NCBI GenBank assembly: GCA_014946745.1
Contig: JADCRD010000001.1
Span: forward strand, 2,230,427-2,294,426
Direction of reading: 5' to 3'
DNA from: Lysobacterales bacterium
GTDB lineage: Bacteria > Pseudomonadota > Gammaproteobacteria > Xanthomonadales > Xanthomonadaceae
Length of the DNA: 64,000 nucleotides
Under the pieces are notes generated by a model, which was given only the letters and a program-made list of their open reading frames with translations, did not search any database and was not told the DNA's origin. This document shows, piece after piece, positions 1 to 8,409 of the stretch. A program made the translations under genes and the position numbers. Within the stretch, counting starts at the first letter, position 1. Each line of letters opens with the position of its first letter.

Positions 1-1320
1 GTCACCGCGGCGCACCGTATGGCTGCGCGGGCCCGCTGCACTGGCACCGCTCGGCTGGCTGGGCCGATTGGCGGCCGCGAGCGCCCGCGCCAGCTCCAGC
101 CGCTCGCCGCTGACGCAGTACGCGGCGTAGGCATCGACCATGCTCTGCGGGCCGCGGATCACCGTGCCGGCGGGAATGACGCTATGCGGCTCGTAGCGCG
201 GATTGAGGTTGCGCAATGTGCGGAACCAGCCGTCGCGAATGCCCTGCTGCCCCAGACACAGGGTCAGCTCGTTGAGCGTGCTGGGCTGTGCCAGGGTGAA
301 GCCGCTGGGCCGCAGATCGACCGCCGGGAACTCCAGGCCCACCTCTTCTGGGTGCAGGAACAGCCAGGCCGCCGCGAGTACCATCGGCACATAGTCCTGG
401 GTCTCGCGCGGCAGCTGCCCGAACACGCGCGGGTGCCAGAAGGACTTTCCGCCAGTCGCCTGATGAATCCGTCGCATCCGGCCCTCGCCGCCGTTGTAGG
501 CGGCCAGCGCCAGCTCAAGGTTTCCATTCAACTCGCCGAAACGGTCGTTGAGGTAGCGCACGCTGGCGCGCGAAGCCAGCTGGGCGTCGAAGCGCGTGTC
601 AAAGCCATCCACGCGGCCAAGTCCGTAGCCCAGCCCGGTCTGATACATGAACTGGAGCGGCCCGGAGGCGCCGGCGTGCGATACCGCATGCACGCGTCCG
701 CCGGATTCCTTGGCGAGAATGCCGAACAGCAAGGCCTCGGGCAGACCGGCCTGTTCGTACTCGGGCCACATCAGATGCCGCATGTACTGATAGTTTTCCC
801 AGGCGGTGATCAGCTGGGGACGCATCCAGGTCAGCCACTCGACCATGGCGGACTTGACCGGCGTATTGAGCTCGATCAGATCACGCAGCTCACGGCCGTT
901 GAGCAGGGTGATCGAGCGCTGGGCTTCGGGCAGATCGGAGAGCAGCGGAGACGCGCCGGCGGATTCGGATTCAGCGGCCCCACGACCGACCTCGAAGTCT
1001 TCTCCCACGGCCAGCCCCAGCGCGGCAAGACGCTCATAGCCGGCAAGCACGCGTTCGGCGCCGCAGGCGGGCGATTCAAGGCAGGCGCGCGCGGTTTCCC
1101 GCAGTCGGTCGCGCGCAGCGAGCAGCGCGGTTTGCTCAGCGGGCTCATCGGCGCGGATGCGCTCCGCATGCGCCAGCGCTTCGTCCAGCGCGGCGTCGAA
1201 AGCCTCCTTCGCCGCGCTGGCGTCGTCGTTGGCTTCTGTGGCGGGGCGAGTGGGCGCGGCGGAACACGCGGCGAGCAGCAGAGCCAGCGCGCAGCTGGCG
1301 AATCGGGAGAACCTTGGCAT
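1..1320 (-). CDS. MltD-like lytic murein transglycosylase lipoprotein, partial
   Basis: The coding sequence starts at ATG 1320 and runs off the left edge of the window, so its C-terminus is missing (440 codons visible). The N-terminus is a lipoprotein signal with lipobox LAAC (Cys19). An SLT/GH23 domain follows around residues 185-330, with the catalytic Glu205 in AKESGGR, then AGASGPLQFM and the AYNGGEGR motif. The last visible residues, HTVRRGD, are the start of a LysM peptidoglycan-binding motif, which is the MltD arrangement. It should cleave the MurNAc-GlcNAc bond with 1,6-anhydro product formation at the periplasmic face of a membrane. It is divergent from the HerA-like gene, with about 120 bases between them for both promoters. 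Family assignment is firm; the exact MltD orthology is inferred. Confidence 0.9.
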   Translation of the reverse strand, partial: MPRFSRFASCALALLLAACSAAPTRPATEANDDASAAKEAFDAALDEALAHAERIRADEPAEQTALLAARDRLRETARACLESPACGAERVLAGYERLAALGLAVGEDFEVGRGAAESESAGASPLLSDLPEAQRSITLLNGRELRDLIELNTPVKSAMVEWLTWMRPQLITAWENYQYMRHLMWPEYEQAGLPEALLFGILAKESGGRVHAVSHAGASGPLQFMYQTGLGYGLGRVDGFDTRFDAQLASRASVRYLNDRFGELNGNLELALAAYNGGEGRMRRIHQATGGKSFWHPRVFGQLPRETQDYVPMVLAAAWLFLHPEEVGLEFPAVDLRPSGFTLAQPSTLNELTLCLGQQGIRDGWFRTLRNLNPRYEPHSVIPAGTVIRGPQSMVDAYAAYCVSGERLELARALAAANRPSQPSGASAAGPRSHTVRRGD

Positions 1321-1440
1321 CGGACCGTCGGGACGTCATCACAGCGCCGCTGGTCGCGGCAAGCCGCGCAGTGTATCGCCCAGCCCGCAATCGACGAAGC
1401 CGCGGCTATCATGCCCGCGGCTCAACCCAGCGAGGCGCGG

Positions 1441-2970
1441 ATGGACAGGATCTTGATCGGCAAGGGCACCCAGCAGGTCGATCTGCTGGCGCGCTACGGC
1501 AATCGCCACGGACTCGTGGCCGGCGCCACCGGCACCGGAAAGTCGGTCACCCTGATGGTCATGGCCGAAGGCTTCTCGCGGCTCGGCGTGCCGGTCTTCA
1601 TCGCCGATGTGAAGGGCGATCTGGCGGGCCTGTGCCAAGCCGGCAGCCCAAGCGAGCGCATCAGCCAACGCGTCGAGCAGATCGGCGTCAGCGACTACCG
1701 GCAGGAAGCCAACCCCGTCGTCTTCTGGGACATCTACGGCGAACTCGGCCACCCGGTGCGCTGCTCGATCTCGGAGATGGGCCCCACCCTGTTGGGCCGC
1801 GTGCTGGAGTTGAACGACACCCAGTCCGGCGTGCTCGACATCGTCTTCAAGTTGGCCGACGAACAAGCCCTGCTGCTGATCGACATGGACGACCTGCGCG
1901 CCCTGCTCGGCTTCGTCGCCGACAACCGCAAGGAGATCAGCACCCAGTACGGCCTGGTCAGCGCGCAGAGCATCGCCGCCATCCAGCGCCAGCTGCTGCG
2001 CCTCGAAGCCGATGGCGGCAAGCAGTTCTTCGGCGAACCGGCGCTGGATCTCGGCGACTTCATGCGCCAGGACATGTCCGGCCGTGGCGTCGTCAACGTG
2101 ATGGCGGCGGACAAGCTCATCCTGAAGCCGCGCCTGTACTCCAGCTTCCTGCTGTGGATGCTGTCCGAGCTGTTCGAGAACCTGCCCGAGGTCGGCGATC
2201 TCGACCGACCGAAGATGGTGTTCTTCTTCGACGAAGCCCATCTGCTGTTCGGCGACTGTCCGCCCGCCCTGCTGCAGCGGGTCGAGCAGGTCGTGCGCCT
2301 GATCCGCTCCAAGGGCGTGGGCGTGTACTTCTGCTCGCAGAACCCCGACGACATCCCCGGCGCGGTACTCGGCCAGCTCGGCAATCGCGTACAGCACGCG
2401 CTGCGCGCCTTCACTCCGCGTGACCAGAAAGCCGTGCGTACCGCGGCCGAGACCTTCGCCAGCAACCCGAACCTCGACGTCGCCAAGGTCATCGGGGAGC
2501 TGGGTGTGGGTGAAGCCCTGGTTTCGACCCTGCAGGACAAGGGCATCCCGCTGCCAGTCGAGCGCAGCCTGATCTGCCCCCCGCGCTGCCGCATCGGCGC
2601 CATCACGACCGAAGAACGCGCCACCCAGCGCAGCCGCAGCCCGGTCGGCGCGAAGTACGACACGGCGGTCAATCGCGAATCCGCCTTCGAGATCCTGTCG
2701 AAGCGCGCCGAAGCCGCCGCCAGCGCGGCGCCGCCCAGCCCGCCGCCGATCTCCCGCCCTGCGTCACCCTCGGGCGCGCCGTCGTCTTCCACGCGGGCGC
2801 CTGAAGCGAATGGCGGCATCGGCCAGAAGCTCAACGAATGGCTGTTCGGCACATCCCGACGGCAGGGCGCCGTCGAGGCGATGGCCAAGTCGACGATGCG
2901 CACCATGGGCAATCAACTCGGTCGGCAGCTGCTGCGAGGCGTGCTCGGCAGCTTGGGCGGACGGCGATGA
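1441..2970 (+). CDS. HerA-like ATPase of the YjgR/DUF853 family
   Basis: A 509-residue cytoplasmic P-loop ATPase close in length to E. coli YjgR (about 500 aa). Walker A is GATGTGKSVT at residues 28-37, followed by the family motif FIADVKGDLAG. Walker B is KMVFFFDEAHL near residue 258, and CSQNPDDIPGAVLGQLGNR follows. The C-terminal part is a Ser/Pro/Ala-rich linker and then a short conserved tail with GNQLGRQLLRGVLG. I chose ATG 1441 because homologues begin just before the ILIGKG segment; ATG 1411 would add ten residues. The frame stays open far upstream, but that stretch is antisense to the transglycosylase. The role of the family is not established; it resembles DNA-translocating HerA/FtsK ATPases. 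Confidence 0.9.
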   Translation: MDRILIGKGTQQVDLLARYGNRHGLVAGATGTGKSVTLMVMAEGFSRLGVPVFIADVKGDLAGLCQAGSPSERISQRVEQIGVSDYRQEANPVVFWDIYGELGHPVRCSISEMGPTLLGRVLELNDTQSGVLDIVFKLADEQALLLIDMDDLRALLGFVADNRKEISTQYGLVSAQSIAAIQRQLLRLEADGGKQFFGEPALDLGDFMRQDMSGRGVVNVMAADKLILKPRLYSSFLLWMLSELFENLPEVGDLDRPKMVFFFDEAHLLFGDCPPALLQRVEQVVRLIRSKGVGVYFCSQNPDDIPGAVLGQLGNRVQHALRAFTPRDQKAVRTAAETFASNPNLDVAKVIGELGVGEALVSTLQDKGIPLPVERSLICPPRCRIGAITTEERATQRSRSPVGAKYDTAVNRESAFEILSKRAEAAASAAPPSPPPISRPASPSGAPSSSTRAPEANGGIGQKLNEWLFGTSRRQGAVEAMAKSTMRTMGNQLGRQLLRGVLGSLGGRR

Positions 2971-2983
2971 AGCGCTCGCGCGC

Positions 2984-3012
2984 TTGTCAATGCCTTGACA
3001 GCTCACTACACT
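2984..3012 (+). promoter_or_regulatory. sigma70-type promoter of rpmJ2 with overlapping inverted repeat
   Basis: A -35 element TTGTCA (2984-2989), a 17-base spacer and a -10 element TACACT (3007-3012) precede the L36 paralogue by 36 bases. The spacer holds a dyad, TGTCAA-TGCC-TTGACA (2985-3000), placed where a repressor could block RNA polymerase. That this dyad is a real operator is inference. Confidence 0.5.
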
Positions 3013-3048
3013 ACGGCGTTTTACGCGCTCCTTTCCAAGGCTCAACCC

Positions 3049-3174
3049 ATGAAAGTCCTGAACTCCCTCAAGTCGGCCAAGACCCGCCACCGCGACTGCA
3101 AAGTCGTGCGTCGCCGCGGCAAGGTCTTCGTGATCTGCAAGAGCAACCCGCGCTTCAAGGCCCGCCAGCGCTGA
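3049..3174 (+). CDS. rpmJ2: 50S ribosomal protein L36, zinc-free type (YkgO/RpmJ2)
   Basis: A 41-residue basic protein beginning [14 protein letters not shown], with the conserved core [20 protein letters not shown]. It has the C- form of L36: the four-residue zinc-binding set of the C+ form (CxxC...CxxxH) is absent, although two single Cys remain. The family replaces zinc-containing L36 in the large ribosomal subunit, typically when zinc is scarce. It has its own promoter and a strong terminator, so it is monocistronic. Confidence 0.96.
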   Translation: MKVLNSLKSAKTRHRDCKVVRRRGKVFVICKSNPRFKARQR

Positions 3175-3204
3175 GCGCCGGCCGCTGTTGAGGCTGTGGC
3201 ACGA

Positions 3205-3234
3205 GGCCGCCCCCGGGCGGCCTTCTGCTTTCTT
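3205..3234 (+). terminator. Rho-independent terminator after rpmJ2
   Basis: An 8-bp perfect stem GGCCGCCC/GGGCGGCC (3205-3212 and 3215-3222) with a CC loop is followed by the T-rich stretch TTCTGCTTTCTT, 30 bases after the L36 stop codon. Confidence 0.8.
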
Positions 3235-3414
3235 GGGCCTCGATACCGAGCTTCGATCGAGAGATCGACCCCGCACTGGTGCACAGGCAGCCCGCTACGC
3301 GACCGCGCAGCGCGCGAAAGACGTGACGCAGGCCCGCTCCTGCGCATGGTCGGCGCCCAAGCAAGGGCCTACAATCCGCGCGGGGAGTCCGCCACCTTTG
3401 ACGGAGAATCAACC

Positions 3415-3783
3415 ATGTTGCGCAGTCTTGGCTGTCTGGCTGTCTGTTTCGCCCTGTCCCACGGAGTCGCCTCGGCGCAGGAAAGCACCCAGCGCGTGAT
3501 CGAGGGCGATGTCCTGCTGATTGACCGGGTGGAGCGCACCCACAGCGGCGCCAAGCTGCCGCGTCGCGGCATGCTGATGAACCAGGTCGAAGCGCAGTTT
3601 GGCGCACCGTCCACCAAACATGCTCCGGTAGGCGGCGGCAGCGTGCAGCAGCCGCCCATCACCCGCTGGAGCTACCCGGACTTCACCGTGTACTTCGAAA
3701 ACAGCCACGTCGTGAATGCCGTGGTCAACCGCGCCGGCCCCAACGAGAAGGGCCCGATTCGCAGGGAACAACCGAACGGATGA
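3415..3783 (+). CDS. Small secreted protein with BamE-like region, unknown function
   Basis: A 122-residue protein with a Sec signal peptide (MLRSLGCLAVCFALSHGVASA, cleaved near residue 21). The segment RRGMLMNQVEAQFGAPSTK resembles the GM-x(3)-V-x(3)-G-x-P turn of BamE/OmlA-type periplasmic folds, followed by RWSYPDFTVYFENSHVVNAV, a beta-strand pattern also seen in those folds. There is no lipobox, so it is probably periplasmic and soluble. Its stop overlaps the aguA start by four bases (ATGA), so the two are likely translated together. The fold guess is inference and the role is unknown. It is the first gene of the + strand cluster. Confidence 0.8.
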   Translation: MLRSLGCLAVCFALSHGVASAQESTQRVIEGDVLLIDRVERTHSGAKLPRRGMLMNQVEAQFGAPSTKHAPVGGGSVQQPPITRWSYPDFTVYFENSHVVNAVVNRAGPNEKGPIRREQPNG

Positions 3784-4826
3784 GCCAGGCTGCAGCGCGT
3801 TTCCCCGCGGAGTGGGAAGACCAGTCCGCGGTGTTGATCGCGTGGCCGAACGCCGACACCGACTGGGGCCCGCGCCTCTCCGAGGTCGAAGGCACCTACG
3901 TTGAGCTGGCCGCGGCCATCACCCGCTTCCAGGCGCTCCTGATCTGCGTGCGCGATGCCGCGCTCGAAACGCATCTTCGTGGCCTGCTGGAGGCGCGCGG
4001 CGTCGACCTCTCGCGCATTCACTGCGTTGCGGCCGAGTACGACGACACCTGGCTGCGCGACTCCGGCCCGATCAGCCTGCGCACGCCGCAAGGCTTCGAG
4101 CTGCTGGACTTCCGCTTCACCGGCTGGGGCGGCAAGTTCGAGGCCAGCGCGGATGATCGCCTCGTCGAGCAGCTGTTCGCCGCCGGCGTGTTCGCAGCCC
4201 ACGCTCGCCGTCGGCGCATCGACTTCGCGCTGGAAGGCGGCGGCATCGAGACCGATGGCGCGGGCAGCCTGCTGTCGACCTGGCACTGCCTCAGTGAGCG
4301 CCATCCTGATCGTTCGCGCGCTGAAGTGACCGAGCTGCTGTGCCGCGAGCTGCGCCAGGAGCGCGTGCTTTGGCTGGACCACGGCTATCTCGAAGGCGAC
4401 GACACCGATGCCCACATCGACACATTGGCGCGCTTCGCCAGCCCCTCGCGCATCGTTTACCAAGGCTGCAGCGATCCCAGCGACAGCCACTTCGACGAAC
4501 TGGCGACGATGGGCCAGGAGATCGCCGCCCTGCGCCAGGCGAACGGCGAGCCTTACGAGGTGTTTGTGCTGCCGTGGGCGCAGCCGATTCTGGATGAAGG
4601 CCGTCGGCTGGCAGCGTCGTACGCGAACTTTCTGATCATCAACGGCGCGGTGCTGATGCCGGCCTATGGCGACCCGGCCGATGTAGAAGCCCAGGCCGTG
4701 CTGGCGCGCGCTTTCCCCGAGCGCGAGATCATCGCCCTGCCCTGCCGGCCGCTGATCTGGCAGAACGGCAGCCTGCACTGCATCACCATGCAGCTGCCGC
4801 GAGGAGTGCTGAATGAGCAGATCTGA
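3780..4826 (+). CDS. aguA: Agmatine deiminase
   Basis: A 348-residue cytoplasmic enzyme that hydrolyses agmatine to N-carbamoylputrescine and ammonia. It shows the agmatine deiminase signatures AAEYDDTWLRDSGP, WGGKFE, LEGGGIETDGAGSLLST, the His segment DHGYLEGDDTDAHID, and the C-terminal nucleophile Cys334 in NGSLHCITMQLPRG. The length is near the family's usual 350-370. It overlaps the upstream secreted-protein gene by four bases and aguB by 14 bases, so it is translationally coupled to both. The presence of aguB next to it makes the biosynthetic putrescine route (rather than the ATP-yielding carbamoyltransferase route) the likely pathway. Confidence 0.96.
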   Translation: MSQAAARFPAEWEDQSAVLIAWPNADTDWGPRLSEVEGTYVELAAAITRFQALLICVRDAALETHLRGLLEARGVDLSRIHCVAAEYDDTWLRDSGPISLRTPQGFELLDFRFTGWGGKFEASADDRLVEQLFAAGVFAAHARRRRIDFALEGGGIETDGAGSLLSTWHCLSERHPDRSRAEVTELLCRELRQERVLWLDHGYLEGDDTDAHIDTLARFASPSRIVYQGCSDPSDSHFDELATMGQEIAALRQANGEPYEVFVLPWAQPILDEGRRLAASYANFLIINGAVLMPAYGDPADVEAQAVLARAFPEREIIALPCRPLIWQNGSLHCITMQLPRGVLNEQI

Positions 4827-5712
4827 TGCGAAGGGCGCGCTGCGCGTCGCCCTGATCCAGGATCGCGACCGCGGCTCGGTCGAGGCCAATCTCGCGCGCA
4901 TCGAGGCGCGCGTGGCCGAAGCCGCTGCTGCCGGTGCCCAACTTGTGCTGCTGCAGGAGCTGCACAACGGCGCCTACTTCTGCCAGCACGAGAGCGTGGA
5001 CGAGTTCGACCGCGCCGAGCCCATCCCCGGCCCCAGCACGGAGCGTCTGGGCGCGCTCGCCAAACGGCATGGCCTGGTGATCGTGTCTTCGCTGTTCGAG
5101 CGCCGCGCCGCGGGCCTCTACCACAACACCGCGGTGGTGTTCGAAGCCGACGGCCGCATCGCCGGCAAGTACCGCAAGATGCACATCCCGGACGATCCCG
5201 GCTTTCTCGAGAAGTTCTACTTCACGCCGGGCGACCTCGGCTTCGAGCCGATCGACACTTCGGTCGGCCGCCTCGGCGTGCTGGTCTGCTGGGATCAGTG
5301 GTACCCGGAAGCCGCGCGCCTGATGGCCCTGGCCGGGGCCGACCTGCTGCTGTACCCGACCGCGATCGGCTGGGACCCGAACGATGCCCAAGACGAGCAG
5401 GACCGCCAGCGCATGGCCTGGATCCTCTCGCATCGCGGCCACGCGGTCGCCAACGGCCTGCCGGTGCTGAGCTGCAATCGCACGGGCTTCGAGCCCTCGC
5501 CCACCGGCGGCAGCGGCATCCGCTTCTGGGGCAGTTCGATCGTGCTCGGCCCGCAGGGTGAGATCCTCAATGAGGCCGATACCGACAGCGACACGGTGCT
5601 GCTGGCCGATGTCGATTTGAAGCGCTCGGAAGCCGTGCGCCGGATCTGGCCCTTCCTGCGCGATCGCCGCATCGACGCCTACGCCGACCTGCTGAAGCGC
5701 TACCGTGACTGA
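4813..5712 (+). CDS. aguB: N-carbamoylputrescine amidase
   Basis: A 299-residue nitrilase-superfamily amidase with the catalytic triad Glu49 (LLQELHNG), Lys122 (KYRKMHIPDD) and Cys159 (GVLVCWDQWYPEAAR). These motifs match the AguB subfamily, which hydrolyses N-carbamoylputrescine to putrescine, CO2 and ammonia. It starts at ATG 4813 inside the end of aguA and ends inside the start of the TraB-family gene (8-base overlap), so the three are one transcript. Together with aguA it supplies putrescine from agmatine. Confidence 0.96.
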   Translation: MSRSDAKGALRVALIQDRDRGSVEANLARIEARVAEAAAAGAQLVLLQELHNGAYFCQHESVDEFDRAEPIPGPSTERLGALAKRHGLVIVSSLFERRAAGLYHNTAVVFEADGRIAGKYRKMHIPDDPGFLEKFYFTPGDLGFEPIDTSVGRLGVLVCWDQWYPEAARLMALAGADLLLYPTAIGWDPNDAQDEQDRQRMAWILSHRGHAVANGLPVLSCNRTGFEPSPTGGSGIRFWGSSIVLGPQGEILNEADTDSDTVLLADVDLKRSEAVRRIWPFLRDRRIDAYADLLKRYRD

Positions 5713-6946
5713 GGCACAGCAGGACGTCGCTGCCGACGCCACCCACGACCCGCTCGCCGGCCAGCCCATCGCCGAGGTCGAACGCGATGGCGTTCACTAC
5801 ACCCTGCTCGGTACGGCGCATGTCTCGCAGGCCAGCGTGGACGCCGTGCGCGCACTGGCCGCACAGCAGCGCTTCGACGCGATCGCGGTCGAGCTGTGCG
5901 AGCCGCGCTACCAGTCGATGCGCAATCCGGATGCGCTGGCCAAGCTCGATCTGTTTCGCGTCATCAAGGAAGGCAAGGTCAGCCTGGTGGCGGCCAACCT
6001 CGCCCTGTCCGCCTACCAGCGGCGTCTTGCCGAGCAGCTGGGTGTGGAGCCGGGTGCGGAGATGCTCGCAGCCATCGACGAGAGCCAGCGCCTCAACCTG
6101 CCAGTCTGGCGCGTCGATCGCGATGTGGCCATCACCTTGAAGCGCACCGCGGCCTCGGTCGGTTTCTGGCAACGCCTCAGCATGATGAGCGGGCTCGTCG
6201 CCAGCCTCCTCGTGAACGAGAAGATCGAGGAAAACGAGATCGAGAAGCTGAAGGAAGGGGACCTGCTGGAAGCCACCTTCGGCGAGTTCGCCAAGAGCCG
6301 CGAGCCTCTCTACCGCGCCCTGATCGCCGAGCGCGACCAGTACATGGCTGCGGCCCTGCGCCAGGAGGCTGCGCGCAATTCGGCAGTCAAGCGCGTGTTG
6401 GTCGTGATCGGCGCCGGCCATCTCGCCGGCTTGGCGAAGCGCTTGGCGGACGACTCCGAAGATCCGGCGACGGTCCGGGAAGATCTGCGGCAGTTGCCGC
6501 CACCGAAGAACTGGGGCACCTGGATCACCCTGGCGCTTGCCGCCCTGGTGATCGGCGGCTTCATCTACGGCTTCTCCCAGGGCAGCGATATCGGCACGGA
6601 CATGGTGGTGCGCTGGGCGCTGATCACCGGCAGCTTTGGCGCAGTCGGCTGCCTGCTCGCGGGCGGGCATCCGCTTTCGATCCTCAGCGCATTCGCGGTC
6701 TCGCCCGTCACACCGCTGCATCCCGCGCTCTCGTCCGGCATGGTCAGCTCGCTGGTCGAAGCCTGGCTACGCAAGCCCACTGTCGCCGACTTCCATCGCC
6801 TGCGCGACGATGCCACCAGCATCCGCGGCTGGTGGCGCAACCGCGTCTCGCGCGTGTTCCTCAACTTCTTTCTGACCAACCTGGGCACAGCGATCGGCTT
6901 CTATGTCGCCGGCTGGGCGCTGTACAAGGCCGTGTCGAATGCGTGA
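5705..6946 (+). CDS. TraB/PrgY-family membrane protein
   Basis: A 413-residue protein with GTG start 5705, overlapping aguB by 8 bases. The N-terminal domain has the TraB/GumN motifs YTLLGTAHVS near residue 30 and VELCEPRYQSM near 60, and VVIGAGHLAGL near residue 233. After about residue 265 come several hydrophobic helices, with GSFGAVGCLLAGGHPLSILSAF and a conserved SPVTPLHPALSSGMVSSLVEAW segment. The C-terminal domain therefore sits in the inner membrane. The family includes PrgY (pheromone shutdown) and Tiki-like proteins thought to be metal-dependent proteases, but bacterial members of this full-length type have no settled function. Its coupling to aguAB is conspicuous. Confidence 0.9.
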   Translation: MTEAQQDVAADATHDPLAGQPIAEVERDGVHYTLLGTAHVSQASVDAVRALAAQQRFDAIAVELCEPRYQSMRNPDALAKLDLFRVIKEGKVSLVAANLALSAYQRRLAEQLGVEPGAEMLAAIDESQRLNLPVWRVDRDVAITLKRTAASVGFWQRLSMMSGLVASLLVNEKIEENEIEKLKEGDLLEATFGEFAKSREPLYRALIAERDQYMAAALRQEAARNSAVKRVLVVIGAGHLAGLAKRLADDSEDPATVREDLRQLPPPKNWGTWITLALAALVIGGFIYGFSQGSDIGTDMVVRWALITGSFGAVGCLLAGGHPLSILSAFAVSPVTPLHPALSSGMVSSLVEAWLRKPTVADFHRLRDDATSIRGWWRNRVSRVFLNFFLTNLGTAIGFYVAGWALYKAVSNA

Positions 6947-7562
6947 GCCGGGCGCGGAGGCTCTGCCCTTCTCCCCCGCCTGCGAGCGCAACCGCGAACC
7001 GATTCTCGCGGTGCTGCGCGAACACTTCGCCGTCCCCGCGCGCGTGCTCGAAGTCGGCGGCGGCACCGGCCAGCACGCGGAGTTCTTCGCGGCACATCTG
7101 CCGCATCTGGCATGGCAGAGCAGCGACCGCGCCGACTACCTGCCCGGGCTGACCGCCCGCATCGCCCAAGCCGCCCTGCCCAACCTGCCCGCGCCCTTCG
7201 AGTTGGACGTGGCGCGCCATGAGCTCTGGCCCGTGCTGCGCTTCGACGCCGCCTACAGCGCCAACACCCTGCACATCATGGGCTGGAGCGAGGTCGAGCA
7301 GTTCTTCGCCATGCTCGGCCAGGTGCTCGAACTCACGTCGACGCTGATCGTGTACGGCCCCTTCAACTACGGCGGCCGCTACACCAGCGAGAGCAATGCC
7401 GCCTTCGACGCACAGCTGCGCGCGGACGATCCGAAGCGCGGCATCCGCGACTTCGAAGCGGTCGACGCGCTGGCCCGCGCGCAGGGCTTCACGCTGGTCG
7501 CGGATATCGCCATGCCGGCGAACAATCGCTGTCTGGTCTGGAGGCGCCCAGGCGCGGCTTGA
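6939..7562 (+). CDS. DUF938 family SAM-dependent methyltransferase
   Basis: A 207-residue class I methyltransferase of the DUF938 family. It has LPFSPACERNREPIL at residues 9-23 (family start), the SAM-binding glycine loop VLEVGGGTGQH near 36-46, and AYSANTLHIMGW, YGPFNYGGRYTSESNAAFD and PKRGIRDFEAVDALA later. The start ATG 6939 overlaps the TraB-family stop by 8 bases and removes unrelated upstream sequence. The substrate is unknown. It appears co-transcribed with the aguAB cluster. Confidence 0.9.
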   Translation: MREPGAEALPFSPACERNREPILAVLREHFAVPARVLEVGGGTGQHAEFFAAHLPHLAWQSSDRADYLPGLTARIAQAALPNLPAPFELDVARHELWPVLRFDAAYSANTLHIMGWSEVEQFFAMLGQVLELTSTLIVYGPFNYGGRYTSESNAAFDAQLRADDPKRGIRDFEAVDALARAQGFTLVADIAMPANNRCLVWRRPGAA

Positions 7563-7615
7563 AACGCCCAGCGGCCGTCGCCAATGAAGAGCCATCCCTG
7601 CGATTGGAGTCCACG

Positions 7616-7978
7616 ATGGCCCAGGCCCTGAAGGGCATTGCTTTCACCCTTCTCTTCACCTTCCTGCTGACGCTGCTGGCCGCCGCCGCATTCCGTTTCC
7701 CCGTTCCCTTCGCCGGACTGATCGGCCCATTCGGCGAGCTCCAGAGCTTGAGCCTCCGCGATCGCCTCATCGCGAGCGCGCAGGCGTGGACGTTCTACAG
7801 CGCGCTCAGCCTGGGCTTGGTGCAGATTCTTGGCGGCGCCGCGCTCGGGCTGATTGCAGCGCGGCTCGCACGAACCCCCGCATCCCGCAACGCCAGCATC
7901 GCAGGGATGAGCCTTGCATTCTCGCTGCTGGTCGTACTGGGCTTGGCGACGCTGGACTGGTTCATCGGGCCGTGGTGA
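7616..7978 (+). CDS. Small inner-membrane protein, unknown function
   Basis: A 120-residue protein with three predicted membrane helices (about residues 7-30, 60-85 and 97-117). I chose ATG 7616 because a good ribosome-binding site, GGAG at 7606-7609, lies six bases upstream and the protein then begins directly at the first helix. It lies 53 bases after the methyltransferase and is probably the last gene of that transcript. I do not recognise a family. Confidence 0.75.
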   Translation: MAQALKGIAFTLLFTFLLTLLAAAAFRFPVPFAGLIGPFGELQSLSLRDRLIASAQAWTFYSALSLGLVQILGGAALGLIAARLARTPASRNASIAGMSLAFSLLVVLGLATLDWFIGPW

Positions 7979-8180
7979 TCCGCGCACCTTACCGGCACAG
8001 CGGAAGGTTCACGACACTGATTGGCGAGCGGCTTTCGCTTCTCAGCACTCGCCAGCAAGGCCTGGCTGGCTGCACAGGATTCGTGCGCAGCTTGCTTCAT
8101 TTCGCCGGCAGGTCGTCGTGGGCGATGGTCATTTCGACGTGCTCACGCACCTGAGTTGCCAGGGACCAGGTGCGCTCGCG

Positions 8181-8408
8181 TTATGCCGGTGCTGCCAGAA
8201 ACTGCGGCCGCACCTCGCAGCCGTGCAGCGCCAGCTCGGCTGACTCGCACAGCGTACGCGCCACCAGCGCATCGATCGGCAAGCCCAGCTCGCCCTCGCC
8301 CTTGGACTCAACGTGCAGGCCCTTGGCTGGCAGCGTGGAATGCATGGCAAAACGTCGCGGTGCGGCGATGCCTGAGAGCACAGCGGTCAACTCGCCGAGC
8401 GCCCCCAT
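8181..8408 (-). pseudogene. Truncated N-terminal fragment of a 2OG-Fe(II) oxygenase
   Basis: Only 75 codons. The segment PRRFAMHSTLPAKGLHVESK followed by GEGELGLPI and ARTLCESAELA looks like the N-terminal domain of the large (about 480 aa) bacterial 2OG-Fe(II) oxygenases, but the HxD...H catalytic core that should follow is missing. After the stop at 8181 another frame stays open with REHVEMTIAHDDLPAK, ending near 8095, which may be a second decayed piece. Its ATG lies two bases after the Nudix stop, so it would be co-transcribed. The family call is from memory of the N-terminal pattern and is moderate. Confidence 0.5.
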
Positions 8409-8409
8409 G

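Noticed and set aside
19-1440. N-terminal extension of the HerA-like protein
   Set aside because: It covers the transglycosylase on the other strand, and homologues start near ATG 1441.
4813-5712. aguB as a general nitrilase or beta-ureidopropionase
   Set aside because: Its sequence motifs and overlap with aguA fit N-carbamoylputrescine amidase.
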